Shown: positions 12,085-24,487, counted from the stretch's first letter. The stretch: DNA of 64,000 nucleotides from Istiophorus platypterus (GCA_016859345.1 CM029126.1:9358527-9422526); one strand, 5' to 3'. Notes: generated by a model from the sequence alone, not told the origin. Program-made: numbers and translations.

Positions 12085-12995
12085 CAGTTGGGTCCATAAA
12101 TATTTAGACAGTGACAGAATTGATAATTTTGCCTATGTACACCAAATGGATTTGAACCAAATGAATCAAGAGGCGACTGAAGTGTAGATTTGGGGTTTGG
12201 CAAATTATTACATTAACTCATATTAGGTTTTACAGCTATTTCTAATACAGCCATCAGTTCCATGGCCAGGTATGGCCTCTTCCCTTGTTATTTCATGATA
12301 AATTAAGCAGATAAAAGGCCTGGAGTTGATTCAAAGTGTTAGATTTGCATTTGGTACCTATTCATGGAAACTCTCAATATGTAAACCAAAAAGGTAATGT
12401 AATGCATTGGCGAGCTCAGCAACACCAAAAAAGGCCTGGAAGACCATGGAAGACAAATAAAGTGGACCAATGCAGAACTCTCTCCTTGGTGAACAGAAAC
12501 CACTTCACAACATCTAGCCAGGTCAAGACGACTTTCCAGGAGGTAGGCATATCATTGTCAAGAGACACCCTCTTGAAGGTAAATACAGAGGGTTTACCAT
12601 AAGGTGCCAACCACTGGTAACTGTCAAGAACAGAAAGGGATTAGAGTTTGCCAGAAAACATCAGAAAACATCCAAAAAAGCCTGAACAGATCTGAAAAAA
12701 GATTCTTTCGACAAATGAAACCAAGATTAACTTGTACGAGAATGATGGAAGAGAAGCATATAGAGTAAGAAAAGAGCAGCTCATGATCCAAAGCCACCAT
12801 ATCATCTGTCAGTCATGGTGGAGGCAGGGTTATGGCGTGGTTATGTATGGCTGCGAATGGGACTGGGTCCCTGGTGCTTATTGATGATGCTGCACACTGA
12901 TCAGGCAATTCACCACAATACAGATGGAAAAAGACCCACAACAAACTGCAAAAGCAACCCAATCACTTCTCAAGGCAAAGAAATGTAATATTCCT
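12085..12995 (+). mobile_element. Degenerate Tc1-like transposon, 3' end lost
   Basis: It begins CAGTTGGGTCCATAAATAT, a terminal sequence seen in fish Tc1-like elements, preceded by TA, the Tc1 target. Inside, broken plus-strand frames show Tc1 transposase features: RPGRPWK (the GRPR-like linker) near 12436, then TSSQVKTTFQEVGISLS near 12510-12560. Later there are fragments matching the catalytic-domain region, such as the SVMVEAGLWRG-like stretch near 12815, a nonsense-laden version of the usual SVKHGGGSV block. Many frameshifts and stops are present. The second half and the right terminal repeat are missing, as sequence similarity stops near 12995. It lies where the 5' exons of trypsin E should be. 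Confidence 0.8.
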
Positions 12996-13440
12996 CTACC
13001 TCCTTATACATAATTACATATATAGATGTATATATAAGTAGTTGCCCTGCTCTGTGTAGGAGAGCTTTCCCTACAGATTTTCATTTGTGAAGGCCAGAGC
13101 CAGTCAGTGAGTCTGTCTGTGAGAGAGGCTCCATCTGGCACTGCGACGGGGGCCAAGTTGAGGTCAGGAAGCTGATTACAACCGGTACCAAACAAACTGT
13201 ACTCTATCCAAGCCAGGCAAGAGCAGCAAAGGATCAAAAAACAACAATCCACATGGTTTCAAGTTGTATTTTCACAAGAGAACTGAGCTAAATCCTCTAA
13301 CAAGAGTCCTGTTACAATTATTAAAACACTGCCCTGGCAGAAAATTTAATGATTATGGCAAAGTTTTTCCATCAGCACACTTTCATCGCTGACGTTCCCT
13401 GCTCTAACTTGCTTGTTCCCAATATCTGCTTCTATTTCAG
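12996..13440. other. Sequence before the first trypsin E exon
   Basis: It contains no recognisable signal-peptide exon or His-57 exon. The last 20 bases form a normal 3' splice site (TTCTATTTCAG) for exon 3 of trypsin E. Confidence 0.5.
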
Positions 13441-14299
13441 CAAGATGGACATCGTCCTTGGCGATCACAACCGCTGGTTCATGGATGGCAATGAACAGAT
13501 CATTCCTGCTGCCCGCGTGATCCCTCACCCCAACTACGAGTCCTGGCTGGTCAACAATGACATCATGCTGATCAAGCTGAGCCAGCCCGCCGTCCTCAAC
13601 GAGTACGTGAGGCCCGTGGCTCTGCCCACCAGCTGTGCCCCCGCTGGCACCATGTGCACTGTCTCTGGCTGGGGGCAACACCATGAGCTCCAGTGAGTAT
13701 CGAATGCTGTCTCGATACAGGGCTTCTTTCATTCACTCAACATTTGTCAATCCTCCATTTGTCTTTGTGTGATTGGCTCCATATTCCTCTAGCTGCTGAC
13801 AGCAACAAACTGCAGTGCCTCGACATCCCCATCCTGTCCGCTGAGGACAGGACTGTGACAATGCCTACCCCGGCATGATCACCGATGCCATGTTCTGTGC
13901 TGGATACCTGGAGGGCAACAAGGACTCCTGCCAGGTTTGCATCTCTGCTTTTGCAAAGTGCACATAGCATTTATATCCTCTGTAGTACCCTCAACACTGA
14001 GCTGAGACTTAGCACTTTCATATATGTCCAAATGCTCGGCTCCACCTGCTTTTTTCAGGGTGACTCTGGTGGTCCCGTCGTGTGCAACAGTGAGCTGCAG
14101 GGTCTTGTGTCCTGGGGTTTCGGGTGTGCAGAGAAGAATCACCCTGGTGTCTATGCCAAGATAAAAAAAATAATATGTTTCGCAGAACAATCATTTATTT
14201 ATCTTTTACGACACAGAAATATCCCTAAAACCTGACTTGCATCAGACCTGCATTTTCACAGACTGGCTGCAGAGCACCATGGCTTCTTACCGAGACTGA
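13441..14299 (+). pseudogene. Trypsin E, 5'-truncated and frame-broken
   Basis: Trypsin exons 3-6 only: 13441-13692 (252 nt, one more than in B and D), 13793-13934 (142 nt, five more), 14059-14160 (102 nt) and 14246-14299. Exons 1 and 2 (signal, activation site, His-57) are absent. An extra G in GGCTGGGGGCAAC shifts frame and leads to a TGA at the start of exon 4. A tandem AGGAC duplication adds 5 nt there. The donor after the exon 5 AAG codon reads ATAAAA instead of GT. The end is MASYRD, three residues longer than trypsin B in that style. Asp-102, Asp-189 and GDSGGP are still readable. The first half of exon 3 (MDIVLGDHNRWFMDG) is very unlike B and D while the second half is almost identical. 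The extra G could be an assembly error, but the missing exons and donor loss argue for a pseudogene. Confidence 0.88.
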
Positions 14300-14364
14300 C
14301 CTCTGCTAAAGTTTTTTTCTACACTGTAGAATCCTGAAACTCTGCCTATTGAAATGGAGATTGG

Positions 14365-14370
14365 AATAAA
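14365..14370 (+). promoter_or_regulatory. Former poly(A) signal of trypsin E
   Basis: AATAAA 66 bases after the trypsin E stop, in the position expected from trypsin D. Confidence 0.5.
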
Positions 14371-15143
14371 ATAAGTGTAACACCCACGTTTTGTGTATGT
14401 TGTGTTTTTTGTGCAGATCTACCTCTTTGTTTCGCTGCCTCTGTGATCTGCCTGGCAAATCATCATGCAGAATTAAATGAGGGGGAAAAACTGTCCTACT
14501 ATCACTTAAAACCTGGGACAAGTGTTGTATTTTATCATTTACAATCATGTTATAACACATTGAGCCCATGTCGTTAAAAAAGATAAACAACAGATTAAAT
14601 AGAACAGAATTATGAAGAAATAGCATTAGAACTAGACAGGAAACAGGTCCTTAGCAATCAAGAACCAAATTAAATAAAAAATAAAAAAAGATCATATTGA
14701 GAATAATTTCACCATTATCAACTGTATTATAAACTGTACTATAGCACCGTTGTATTTAACAATAACAAAACAATGTCAATAAGATATACAGATATACAAG
14801 TATCCTCTATCACTTGTTTTGAAGAATCGTAATAACAATAAAAGCTTCTAGCTGCGGCGAGATAAGCGGAACTGTTGCTCTCCCGTTTCGTGACCAAGTC
14901 GGAGCAATTTACCGACGCACCACCAATGTCAAACCCAGCAGCCTCCGCGTTGCAACAACTGACCTGAGGATTTGTTCTTACTCCGGTGTAACTGCTCAAT
15001 TATCCACATACAGGTACGTTTGAAGAGGTAAACCGATCCAATTAAAATCCCCACTCGCGTTTTTTTGTTTTTGTTTTTAATGTCGGTTGGTTCTCCGTCT
15101 TCTTTGTCCCCGGGACTCTCGCAGGCGAATCTAACCGGACGAG
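14371..15143. other. Intergenic and mrpl17 promoter / 5' UTR
   Basis: No gene on the left part. The right part is less AT-rich. CAG|GTACGT at 15011-15019 and CTCTCGCAG ending at 15124 look like a donor and acceptor, so the mrpl17 5' UTR may contain an intron of about 111 bases ending 19 bases before the ATG. Confidence 0.45.
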
Positions 15144-15407
15144 ATGCGCCTCACGCCGCAGATGTTGATCTCTCACGGCCGGGTGGCCCGGAAGATGGGT
15201 CTGGGTCCTCAGTCCCGGATCAACATGCTCCGAAACATCTTGACGGGGCTGGTTCGACACGAGAGGATCGAGACCACCGCGGCCAGAGCGGACGAAGTCC
15301 GCTTCTACGCCGAAAAGGTAACGAGCTGCCCGGCAAGCTAATGTCACTGCATGAAGCCGCTTGTGATCAGGTAAATGGGAAACTGCATAGGAATCACATT
15401 TTCTTTA

Positions 15408-15452
<45 letters not shown>

Positions 15453-16454
15453 CTCACACTTGCTTCTCAGAAAATTAACTTGCTGCGAAGCATCGACATC
15501 AGCTGCCAGGCACATGGAGAAGGTTGTTATTCGTAGAGTGGAAGAGGAAAAGTGAGAACTCAAAAATAAATACGTGAAAACTCAGTTAATGGCTGAGCAA
15601 TTCGACGTTTCACAACTATCGCTTCAGTCAAACCTGAGCACGATTTAATGCTAAAATAATAGATTTTTTTTCTTCTTTGCACACTCAAATGAAATAATCT
15701 TTAAAAAAGAAATTAAAATTGGTTAATATCTGTTTTTTAAAACACAGGAGATTACATCACACATTATTATTACATGGGCATGCTTCTATATAACTAACTT
15801 CCTTCCTTCTCTCTGCCACTACTGCACACTGACTACACAAAAGCTTGATTTTGCCCTGTCCAGATATGTTCACCCTTTGAGGTCTATTTGTATTTGCACA
15901 TAATGAGAATATTTTTGTGTGAGGATGGTCTAACATACAGCATATTCTGATTTTTATCCCTCTTTTTTTCACACACATAAATGTTCTGGTTGGATGTGTT
16001 TTCTTGTCTTGTTTTTCCCCAGCTGGTTGACTACGCCAAAAAGGGAGACACTGATGAGAAGGCGATGAAAATGGCCAACTTTTGGCTGACGGTACGTTTC
16101 TGCAGCTTCTCAGCTTTGTGAAGTTGCAAGCTCTTTCTCTCTGAATGTAAAACGTTTCATGTGAAGTTATTGTTAAGTTTGAGTATTTCCTCCTTTCAGG
16201 AAAAGGATCTGGTCCCGAAGCTCTTCAAGGTGCTTGCCCCACGGTTCGAGGCTCAGTCGAGTGGTTACACACGGATGGCACGCATCCCCAACAGACAGAA
16301 CCTGGACAGAGCCAAGATGGCTGTTCTGGAGTACAAAGGCAACCCCTTCCCGCCTTTATACCCTGTGAAAAAGGAGAATGAACTGACCCTCATCAACCAG
16401 CTGCTCAAAGGCTACAGAGAGGACAGGGCACAACAGTTAGCCGCAAAATCATAA
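15144..16454 (+). CDS. mrpl17: Mitochondrial ribosomal protein bL17m
   Basis: Component of the large (39S) subunit of the mitochondrial ribosome, near the peptide exit region, related to bacterial L17. Three coding exons: 15144-15317, 16023-16091 and 16200-16454 (58, 23 and 84 residues; 165 in total, close to the vertebrate size). The opening MRLTPQMLISHGRVARKMG, then SRINMLRNILTGLVRHERI and TTAARADEVRFYAEK, are diagnostic of L17. The second exon carries the LVDYAKKGD block, and the third VLAPRFEAQSSGYTRM, the conserved C-terminal L17 motif. All junctions are phase 0 with GT-AG sites. It is a housekeeping gene, unrelated in function to the trypsins beside it, on the same strand as D and E. 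Confidence 0.97.
15410..15452. repeat. (CAA)n microsatellite in mrpl17 intron 1
   Basis: About 14 perfect CAA units. Confidence 0.95.
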
Positions 16455-16648
16455 TCCATACAATTGTGCTGGATAAATGGTTTCTGAAAGCTGATAGTTG
16501 GATGCTGAAATGCACCGCAGTCACTTGCAGATTGTGGCCTATAGAGACTGATGCGTTTCTTCGTCAAAAGAACAGTTTAAAAGCTACAGTGTCAACTGAA
16601 CCCAAGAGCATTTTTCTGTATGAGAGTATATCTGATTGGTTATGTGTT

Positions 16649-16654
16649 AATAAA
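16649..16654 (+). promoter_or_regulatory. Poly(A) signal of mrpl17
   Basis: AATAAA about 195 bases after the mrpl17 stop codon. Confidence 0.7.
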
Positions 16655-16811
16655 TTTGATGTGTAAAGTAACACTTTATGTCTTCGACCTCTAAACTATC
16701 CAGGTTTGTCCTCTTGACCATTTGAGGTAGGTAGACAATTCAGAGAGAGTTAAAGTTGACAAGCCTTTTTCACAGCAGACATTTTGATTTATGGTACAAA
16801 AAGCACAGGTG

Positions 16812-16812
16812 T

Positions 16813-16906
<94 letters not shown>
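16812..16906. repeat. Compound (ACT)n(AAT)n microsatellite
   Basis: About 14 ACT units run directly into about 17 AAT units, just past the mrpl17 3' end. Confidence 0.95.
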
Positions 16907-16908
<2 letters not shown>

Positions 16909-19900
16909 TGGCTCTGTTGCATTCAAACGTCCCAGTGAGACATTAGTGTGACGACGAGCGAGCAAGCACAGTACCAGGACCCTGAAACTGAAGTGGTTAG
17001 AAATCATTCATTTTATTTTTTTCCACCTGCACTTTTCCTTTTGCAACATGTCAAAATGCCTTGTGTGGGAGAAGCTGTGGTTGTAGCTAGTCCATGGAAT
17101 ATTTTTAGTGAAAATGACCATGAAAACTTCTTGCCATTTTTGAAAACAATTTCTTCTTGCAAACCATCTCAAAGCCTTCAGACAAATAGTACTAGTTTTG
17201 TGAAGCTAATGTTTAATTTTAAACAAGCATCATGTCAACTCTTGGAATATTTCTTCCAGACCATAGTTTATGGTTCAGTTTGTACATATGATGAATAAAA
17301 ACTAACACAAAACACATCACAGATTGTTTTCACAGTTCATATTTTGAGTTGTAGCAGGTAAATCACAGGTGTAACTGAGAATATCAACAATGGCTCAACT
17401 GTGAGACGTACCTGAAAGCATTTAGGTTATTAACTACACTTCTGCTAATCACTCAACGAGCGATATCTGTATCTGCAGGTCATGAAAAATCTTAACTCAT
17501 TGGGCTCCTTTAAAAATGCCATAGAGGGTGTTACAGTCTTGAAATTAATTTACAAAGCTCTCAAACATTTTTTCCTGCCTGCCTTAGCAAGTAACATTAA
17601 CCTTTTTTGTATGTAGTTGCAGCTGCCAGGAGATGTTATACTCTTCATACCTAGAAGTGGATTGTTGTGACAGTGAAGGGTGCTGCAGGAGTCTGCCTAT
17701 TCTTTTTCTGTCGGCAGTTTCAGTCGGCAGCATCAGACCCGTAGCAAACACTTTCATTACTGCTAACTACAGTAGTTAGGAAGCTCATCGACTCTAAATG
17801 GGCAAGCGACAGTTGTGCAGAATTGTAAATTATTTTGTAATTGGTTAATTCATCCATAAATTTTCTGCTATTTATCTGCCTCCAGTTCATGTTAATTAAT
17901 TATATTTCCCAGGATTGTTGTTATAATTCATGCAGTACAGTTGGAAAGTACTGGCAAAAAATTACAATAAATTAATGTACTTAAATCTATGTGGCGTTGA
18001 GAAAAAGGTCTTAAATTTAATTTGGTGAACGCTGCAGCCAGTCTCTGCAGTTAAAAAAAGGTGTCTTACACTGCACTGTATTGTACAACGTTTCTGTTAT
18101 TTTGTCAGCAGCTCAAAATAGATTAGCAAAGATTGTATTTATATATTTTAGGACCAGTATATTGCACTGTGTTGCATTAAATTTGATTAAATTAGATGGA
18201 AAAAGACAAAAGGTTTAATCGCAAAATAACTCCTTTGGAAAAAAAAAAATCCTGTGGCAGCCATTAGTCTGAAAGCCATTAGTAAATTTTGACCCATACT
18301 GGAGAAGGGGTAAAGACAGGAACGGTTCATTGTGACTCTGCACTTCAGCAGTCCAACGCCCAGGATACTGGCAGTGACTGTGAAATAATTAGGCTAGCCT
18401 ACATTAGATTGTGAGCAGCCTGGAGTCTGTCCCTGTGGTGTTTTACTTTAATGGACTCTTGTAATGAGAACAGATTCTAAATATGATTTACAGATATTGG
18501 ATTTACCCCTTTTGGACACATTCCATTGTCCAAACTGGAACACAAACACTCTCGCTTATTAACACAGGAGCCAAATAATACACATACCCACCAAAGCCTC
18601 TAATAAAAACATATTTTTTTTAATTATTTTGGCAAAAAGTGTATATGTACAGCGTATTTAGAATTGTCATTTGACACCATTAAAATGCATCTGAACAGTG
18701 CTTCAGTGATGTGCTCTTAACCAGAATCGCTCTGAGTAGCCTAAAAGCTGTGCTGTTTTCTGTCATGCATACTTAATCTCTTTTCTTCAGGTTCTCTCCC
18801 CTAAGTGTTTGTCTCAGTCCCGTGAATTAATGTCAATATCCGCAAGGTTGAAGCAGAGATGCGGTATCAGTAAAGCCTGTCCGTTAGTTGAGTCCTCCAG
18901 TGTCTGTTCAGTCAAGTCATGGCAACTGTAACAACAGGCAACAGCAGACAAAATGGCAGACATGCCAAATATAAAGCAGACACGTACTCAGAAATAACGA
19001 CTAGTACTCTAATTCAAGTATCGTTCTGTTTCACAGACTAAGTTACACCTCTGACTGCACTTCTTACGAGTTACACACCACAGTCCTAACATCCTAAAGT
19101 ACTCCATTACAGCAAGATTGCCACTGATAAATCTGTGGACTATTAGTTGAGTACCACTGATTCTATGAATCAGAAATAAACGAATGGTCAAGATAACACA
19201 GCTGAGTTTGTTAGTGTCCTTTCATCGTTTTGTTTTTTTTTCTGAATTGCAGGAAGCTGGTGGTAAGTTCAATTTCAATGAAATTCTTACATGAATAATC
19301 AACTTCGGAAATTCAATGTTAAAATTACGATGACCAAGCATGAAATGTTCCCTAAAAATGTCCATACAGCCGACGAATTTTTCAGATTTTTACAGGTGTA
19401 TGCATCTGGAACTACTCGATGTGGTGTGAATACAGGTTTCAAAGCAGTTTTATAAGGTGACATCATCACGAATAAACAGACTAAGACCAGGAACATTAAA
19501 GTGCTCCATGCAGGACAGACAAAATGTACAGTGGTGTTGCTGTTTTCACAGTTCATTTACAAGGATTTTTTTTTTGTTTTGTTTTGTTGTTTTTTTTGTC
19601 ATAGATCAATGTTGGGGGATACAAAACTAGAAATATTTGCGCTGCTTTTCGTACAGTTTAAACATTCAGGTGCGAAAAACAGACAAATACAATACTCATG
19701 TTTCAGGTACTAGACAGGGGTGAGGATTAAGTTACTTGTATTTTAAAAAAAGGAAACCCCCTGCTCTTTAATCATGGATGTGTTAGAGATGGAAGCCAGA
19801 TATGTGGGCGGACTATAGTATTCCAGTAACTTGAAAATCACCCCTGTCCTTGTGCTGTATTGCATCAGTACATTCACCAACGTCTACATACACAAAAATG

Positions 19901-20994
19901 ACATTTTTGACCAGGCATATTCTGCACTCCAGTGAAGATTCAACTAAAACCAGTATAGTATAATGTTGGTTTTCATATTGTGTCTCAGACAGCGCAAGAG
20001 GCTTTTGTTTGGAATAACAACCAGCAGAATTTATCCTGTCAAAAATATACTAAAGCCTATTGTATGTATTTACAAAAAGTATGGATCTCAATACACACAA
20101 TAAGCGAATATTGTATGATCACGTGTAGTACACATATCAGCTTTTTTGGACAGGAAATACAATACAAACATGCATGTTTTACAAGTACCTAGAAGTGCCC
20201 ACAGTAAATGTGACATTTTACATTTACACATTAGCATATCAATCCAGAATAACCAGCTGCAATGAAGGCATATTAGAATATAAATTAACCCAACAAACTC
20301 CATATAGAGTAAATATCTATGCTTTATCAAAATGTGCCAAAAATAAAAAAAAGAGTATTCTCCTTTTTTTTTTTTCTCTTTAAACAGGAATTTGATAAAT
20401 GGAACCAAATGAGACTTTTCAATGGTCACAGCACCAACAGGAATTTAATGACGTGGAAAAAAGAAACATGAAAACAAATTTCCTCTTTTGAAATAAAACT
20501 ATATATAGTGGTAGCTCTCTCCGGTTTTAGCTATTTACAAAACTCTTCCAGGCACACCATCAATGCCTTATGAATTTTTGAATAAAAGTATTTCAAGAAT
20601 TTTGTTCATTTCCGCATCGTGCACAGCTATCATTCTATTGCTCTGGCTACATCCACTTTGTCATCTTTCTCCCTGTGTGCCTTTTACTGGTCAGCATCAA
20701 ATATTTATTGCTTCTTTATTCTTTAACAAGCTCAGCACTCCTACTCACAGCCATTTGCCCCTCACTCCTCCATGCAGGTTATTTCCACTTACAGGTGAAA
20801 AGGGACCGTTTAGGGATTCACTTTTCTGATTATTTGTCTTCTTCCTCCTTCCAAACTTTTTTTTTTTTTGGATGTCCCTTTTGTCGTTAAACAGTTACAC
20901 CATGATCTCCACTCTTCCTCTATTTTGATTTGTTATTCTGTCAATTCCGTCCATGCCTTCCCCCATCTCCTTCTGTCCTGTCACTCCCTCCATC
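16907..20994. other. Intergenic between mrpl17 and tmem145 (convergent ends)
   Basis: AT-rich with no supportable gene. The right part is downstream of the tmem145 stop and may be its 3' UTR. Minus-strand AATAAA (plus TTTATT) at 20704-20709, about 290 bases beyond the stop, is a candidate poly(A) signal, but others exist further left. No RNA gene or transposon terminus was recognised. Confidence 0.45.
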
Positions 20995-23900
20995 TCATGC
21001 CTTTGTTCCGAACCCTCCTCCTCCTCCACTCTGCATGCTGAAATATTCGGTGAAGGAGGGGAGCCGGGGCGGCAGCGGGGGCGAGCGCGTGGCTGGGCGC
21101 GGGGGTATCGGAGGTGGGGGCAATATCGATGTCAGGTCCGCAGCAGTGGTGATGATCTTCTGCTCACTGTTTCTAGGCACCTCTGGTCCTTTACAGGCCA
21201 CCGTCTCCTCCACTGTCTTCACTGGATCCTGGAAGGAGGAAGATGATAGTTTTGCACTCTTGACCTGATGTGATCCTCAAGATGAAGGTTATGTGAATGT
21301 GTCTCCCTGGCCAGAAAGTGGGATCTTGTAGACGCTGTGTCAGTAACACCATACTGTATATCACATTTTCACAGCTTCATCTACAGCTCACGGTTGCTGC
21401 CACGGTTATATAGGTCGGGGGTAAATTACACATGTACTGGGTTTCCTGACCTCCAGGATTCAACTGGTTGATATACTTGACTCTCCATAAACTACATGTC
21501 ATTACTGTATTTAAGCCTTCATGTGGGCCTGGAGGACTTTGCTGAGGTCATCAAATATATTACAAAGGAACATTTTTTTTTTTTTTTAAATATCCACATT
21601 CATGTCACAATATGGCAAGTATATGCCATCAGAGACATCAGAAAACAGTGAAAAAAATTCATTAAAATTTCATAGAGCTCAAGGTCAAATAGTCAGGTGT
21701 ATTGTTATGTGCAATCAACAGTCTAACATCCAAAAATATTCAGTATAGTATAATAGTATAATGCATGACAAGGAAAAGCAGCAAATCTTCAAATTCTAAA
21801 GCTGGAACCATCAAATGATAAATTTGTTTTATTTGACATTTTTTTCAGTAATTCTTCAAACCACATAGCACAGAAGACTTCTGTAATAACCTCAGAATTA
21901 CCCCCCCCAGGCCTATTTCTGCACAACAGTAAGACTTCAGATTTACTGTGTTCTTTCATCAAATAACCCTGAGCCAGTAGACTCACTGTGTCAACGCAAC
22001 TACATTTACTTCACTTAGATAAAGAAAAGACAACGAACATGCTGTTGAACAACAAAGAGGAGAGACTCTCATTTCCCACTTTGATTTCAGAGCTATAAAG
22101 ACTAAAGGACGAGTTTAAAATTATGGTTTTTTACTGGACTTTTGTTTTAGTGTTGTGTTTGCAGGGTGTTCAACAAATGCATCAGTTCTGCCACAAGATT
22201 TCTAACAGGAACCAAGAGAACAAAGCACATAACTACTGTTTACTGACTCTAATTCTGAGTATTTGACTAGAGAACACATAATGGCTTGGGAACAACAGAG
22301 CCAATTTCCTTCACCCGATTTTCCTCTTTCAAATGTAAATTAAAAACTTGTTTCCTCCCCTGTATTTTTATTTTAGCATATCTTGGTCTATTTATTCCAT
22401 GTAACTTCATAAAATTTGCCATTTTATCCAATAAACACTTTAAGTTGCCTTGATTTTTGAAGGGTGATGTGCTTGTAAACTTGTCTTCACCATCGTTGAT
22501 TGTGTGACAATTGTCATACATTTTGTCAACCTTGTGCCAAGTATCTGGGTTTACCCATCATGTTGTGTTACTCCTGTTAGTTTCTGCACATTGTATCAGT
22601 GTAGATCCGGATCTCCTCCTCTACCACTCATTTTGGTTCAGTATGAAAAAATAACTTGCTTGCATGTTCCCCAAGCTGGACAGTTCATCACAGCAAACAC
22701 ATTGTCTTAATTTGCTCTTGTCAAACTTTCTATTCAATAGGTATTTTGTTGTGCTCAAGTGTTTTCATATCAGTGTGTGCTACGGTAAGCTGTGCTTACT
22801 GTCATTCACCAGAAGCCCACTTGGAGGATGAAAGTTTGGGCCAAGGAATAATCTGCATAAACATGTCTCCTTACAAACTGTATTTTTACACTGTTACCTT
22901 CTAATTTCAGGCTTAGTAAGATGAGACAGCAGTTAATTTCTAGATAGGTTTTACACAGGGAACACTGCATTTTAAAACCACAAAAAATGCATAGAGCTCA
23001 GATTAATCTAATTATATGTAGCAAGCACTGCAAAATGAGTAGAGGGAAAAATAAGCTGAATATACAACCGCGCATCAAAAACATGCACATATTAAGGTTA
23101 GACTCACTGATTGGATGGAGAAGAGTTCAGTGAAGTTGGGTTGAGAGTCTCCCAGGAAGGAGCTATTTCCATAAGCATGATGGGGGAAACTCTCAGCCCC
23201 CTCTCCCCCTTTTGGACTGGACAGCAGGATCCCAATCTGGGATGTCCGAACATGGTACGGGAAATTCTTATTGGCCGCTGAAGGGCGTGTGATAACCTAT
23301 GGGACAAAAGGATAAAAAGATATTATGATTTCTGCTGATTCTTACACATATTATCTATGTACATACAATACATCTAGTATCTGATACAGAGCCAGAGCAT
23401 ATGAGGTGCAAGTGAGAGGTGGAAATTGCAATTCATGCACTGAGCAGGAACATAAGGAAATTTGCCTGAGCAGTGCGGCCCATTAGCAAAGAACAATGTG
23501 TTGAAGGTGAGGAAGAGGTAGATAATGATGTGTGGAGGAGACAATCAGTGTGAAACAGTTATGACACAAGCATAGTGAATAATGTATGACTGACAGTGGC
23601 AATAATGACTCTTGAATAATGTGAACTAAGTAGAAGTGCAAGGGTCTGAGTGAGCACGTGTGCATTTGTGTGTGTGTATTTGTGCATTTGTGCGTGTGAG
23701 ATACAAACAAGGAAGACGATGTGAGCATAGAGGTGGATGCCAAGCTGAATGCCGTTGACAATCTTCTCCCGGGCCCAACGAGGAATCCCATAGTTGGCGA
23801 TCAGAGCCATAACAGGCACTGCAAAAAACCTGTGGAGGACAAGTGGATAGATTAGGGATAACAATGTGGTGAAAACTTAATAAAGGACAAGATGAGAGTA

Positions 23901-24455
23901 GAGTTTGATGGTGAAAGAAAGAGAGCAGAAAAAAGTAGAAGCGGCTGTAGAGCACAGAGGGAGATAAAGATGGGAGGAGAGGAGAGGCGTAGATAATGAG
24001 GCGGGAGATTGTCGTAGCAATGAGAGAGAAATCCAGAGATAATATTAGTCTTTGTAATCTACCCTTCATTTCAAGCTCATGCTATTATGCACAGAGAGTG
24101 AAAGACAGAGAGGCTGAACAGAGTATGAAGAAGGGTGTTTCTCCGGGTTGTGTAAATGAAAAATGCAACTTTCCAGTACAAAGCTTTTTACTGTTTGTCA
24201 CACATACAATATATGAAAGCATACATTATTCTTACAGAAGAGATCCCATCAGCTCAGTAAAAATAGATATTTTTCATCTAGCAATCACTCACTCAAGTAC
24301 AATTATCTACAATGTGAGGAGAGCACACAGGTTGGGCACAAATTGTAGTAGAGGGGTAGTATCAGATGTCTTGTTCACATTTTTACAAAGAAGAAGAAAT
24401 TATTCAAATTGAAAAAAAAAAACAAAACAAAACAAAAACTTCAAACTGAGAAATG

Positions 24456-24487
<32 letters not shown>

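Noticed and set aside
11925..12203. Frames reading FLSFFLSFF repeats
   Set aside because: Translation of the GAAA microsatellite, not a protein.
683..14299. Antifreeze-glycoprotein-like Thr-Ala-Ala repeats in or near the trypsin genes
   Set aside because: Looked for in introns 1 and exon 2 surroundings of B and D and around E; no such tripeptide repeat is present.
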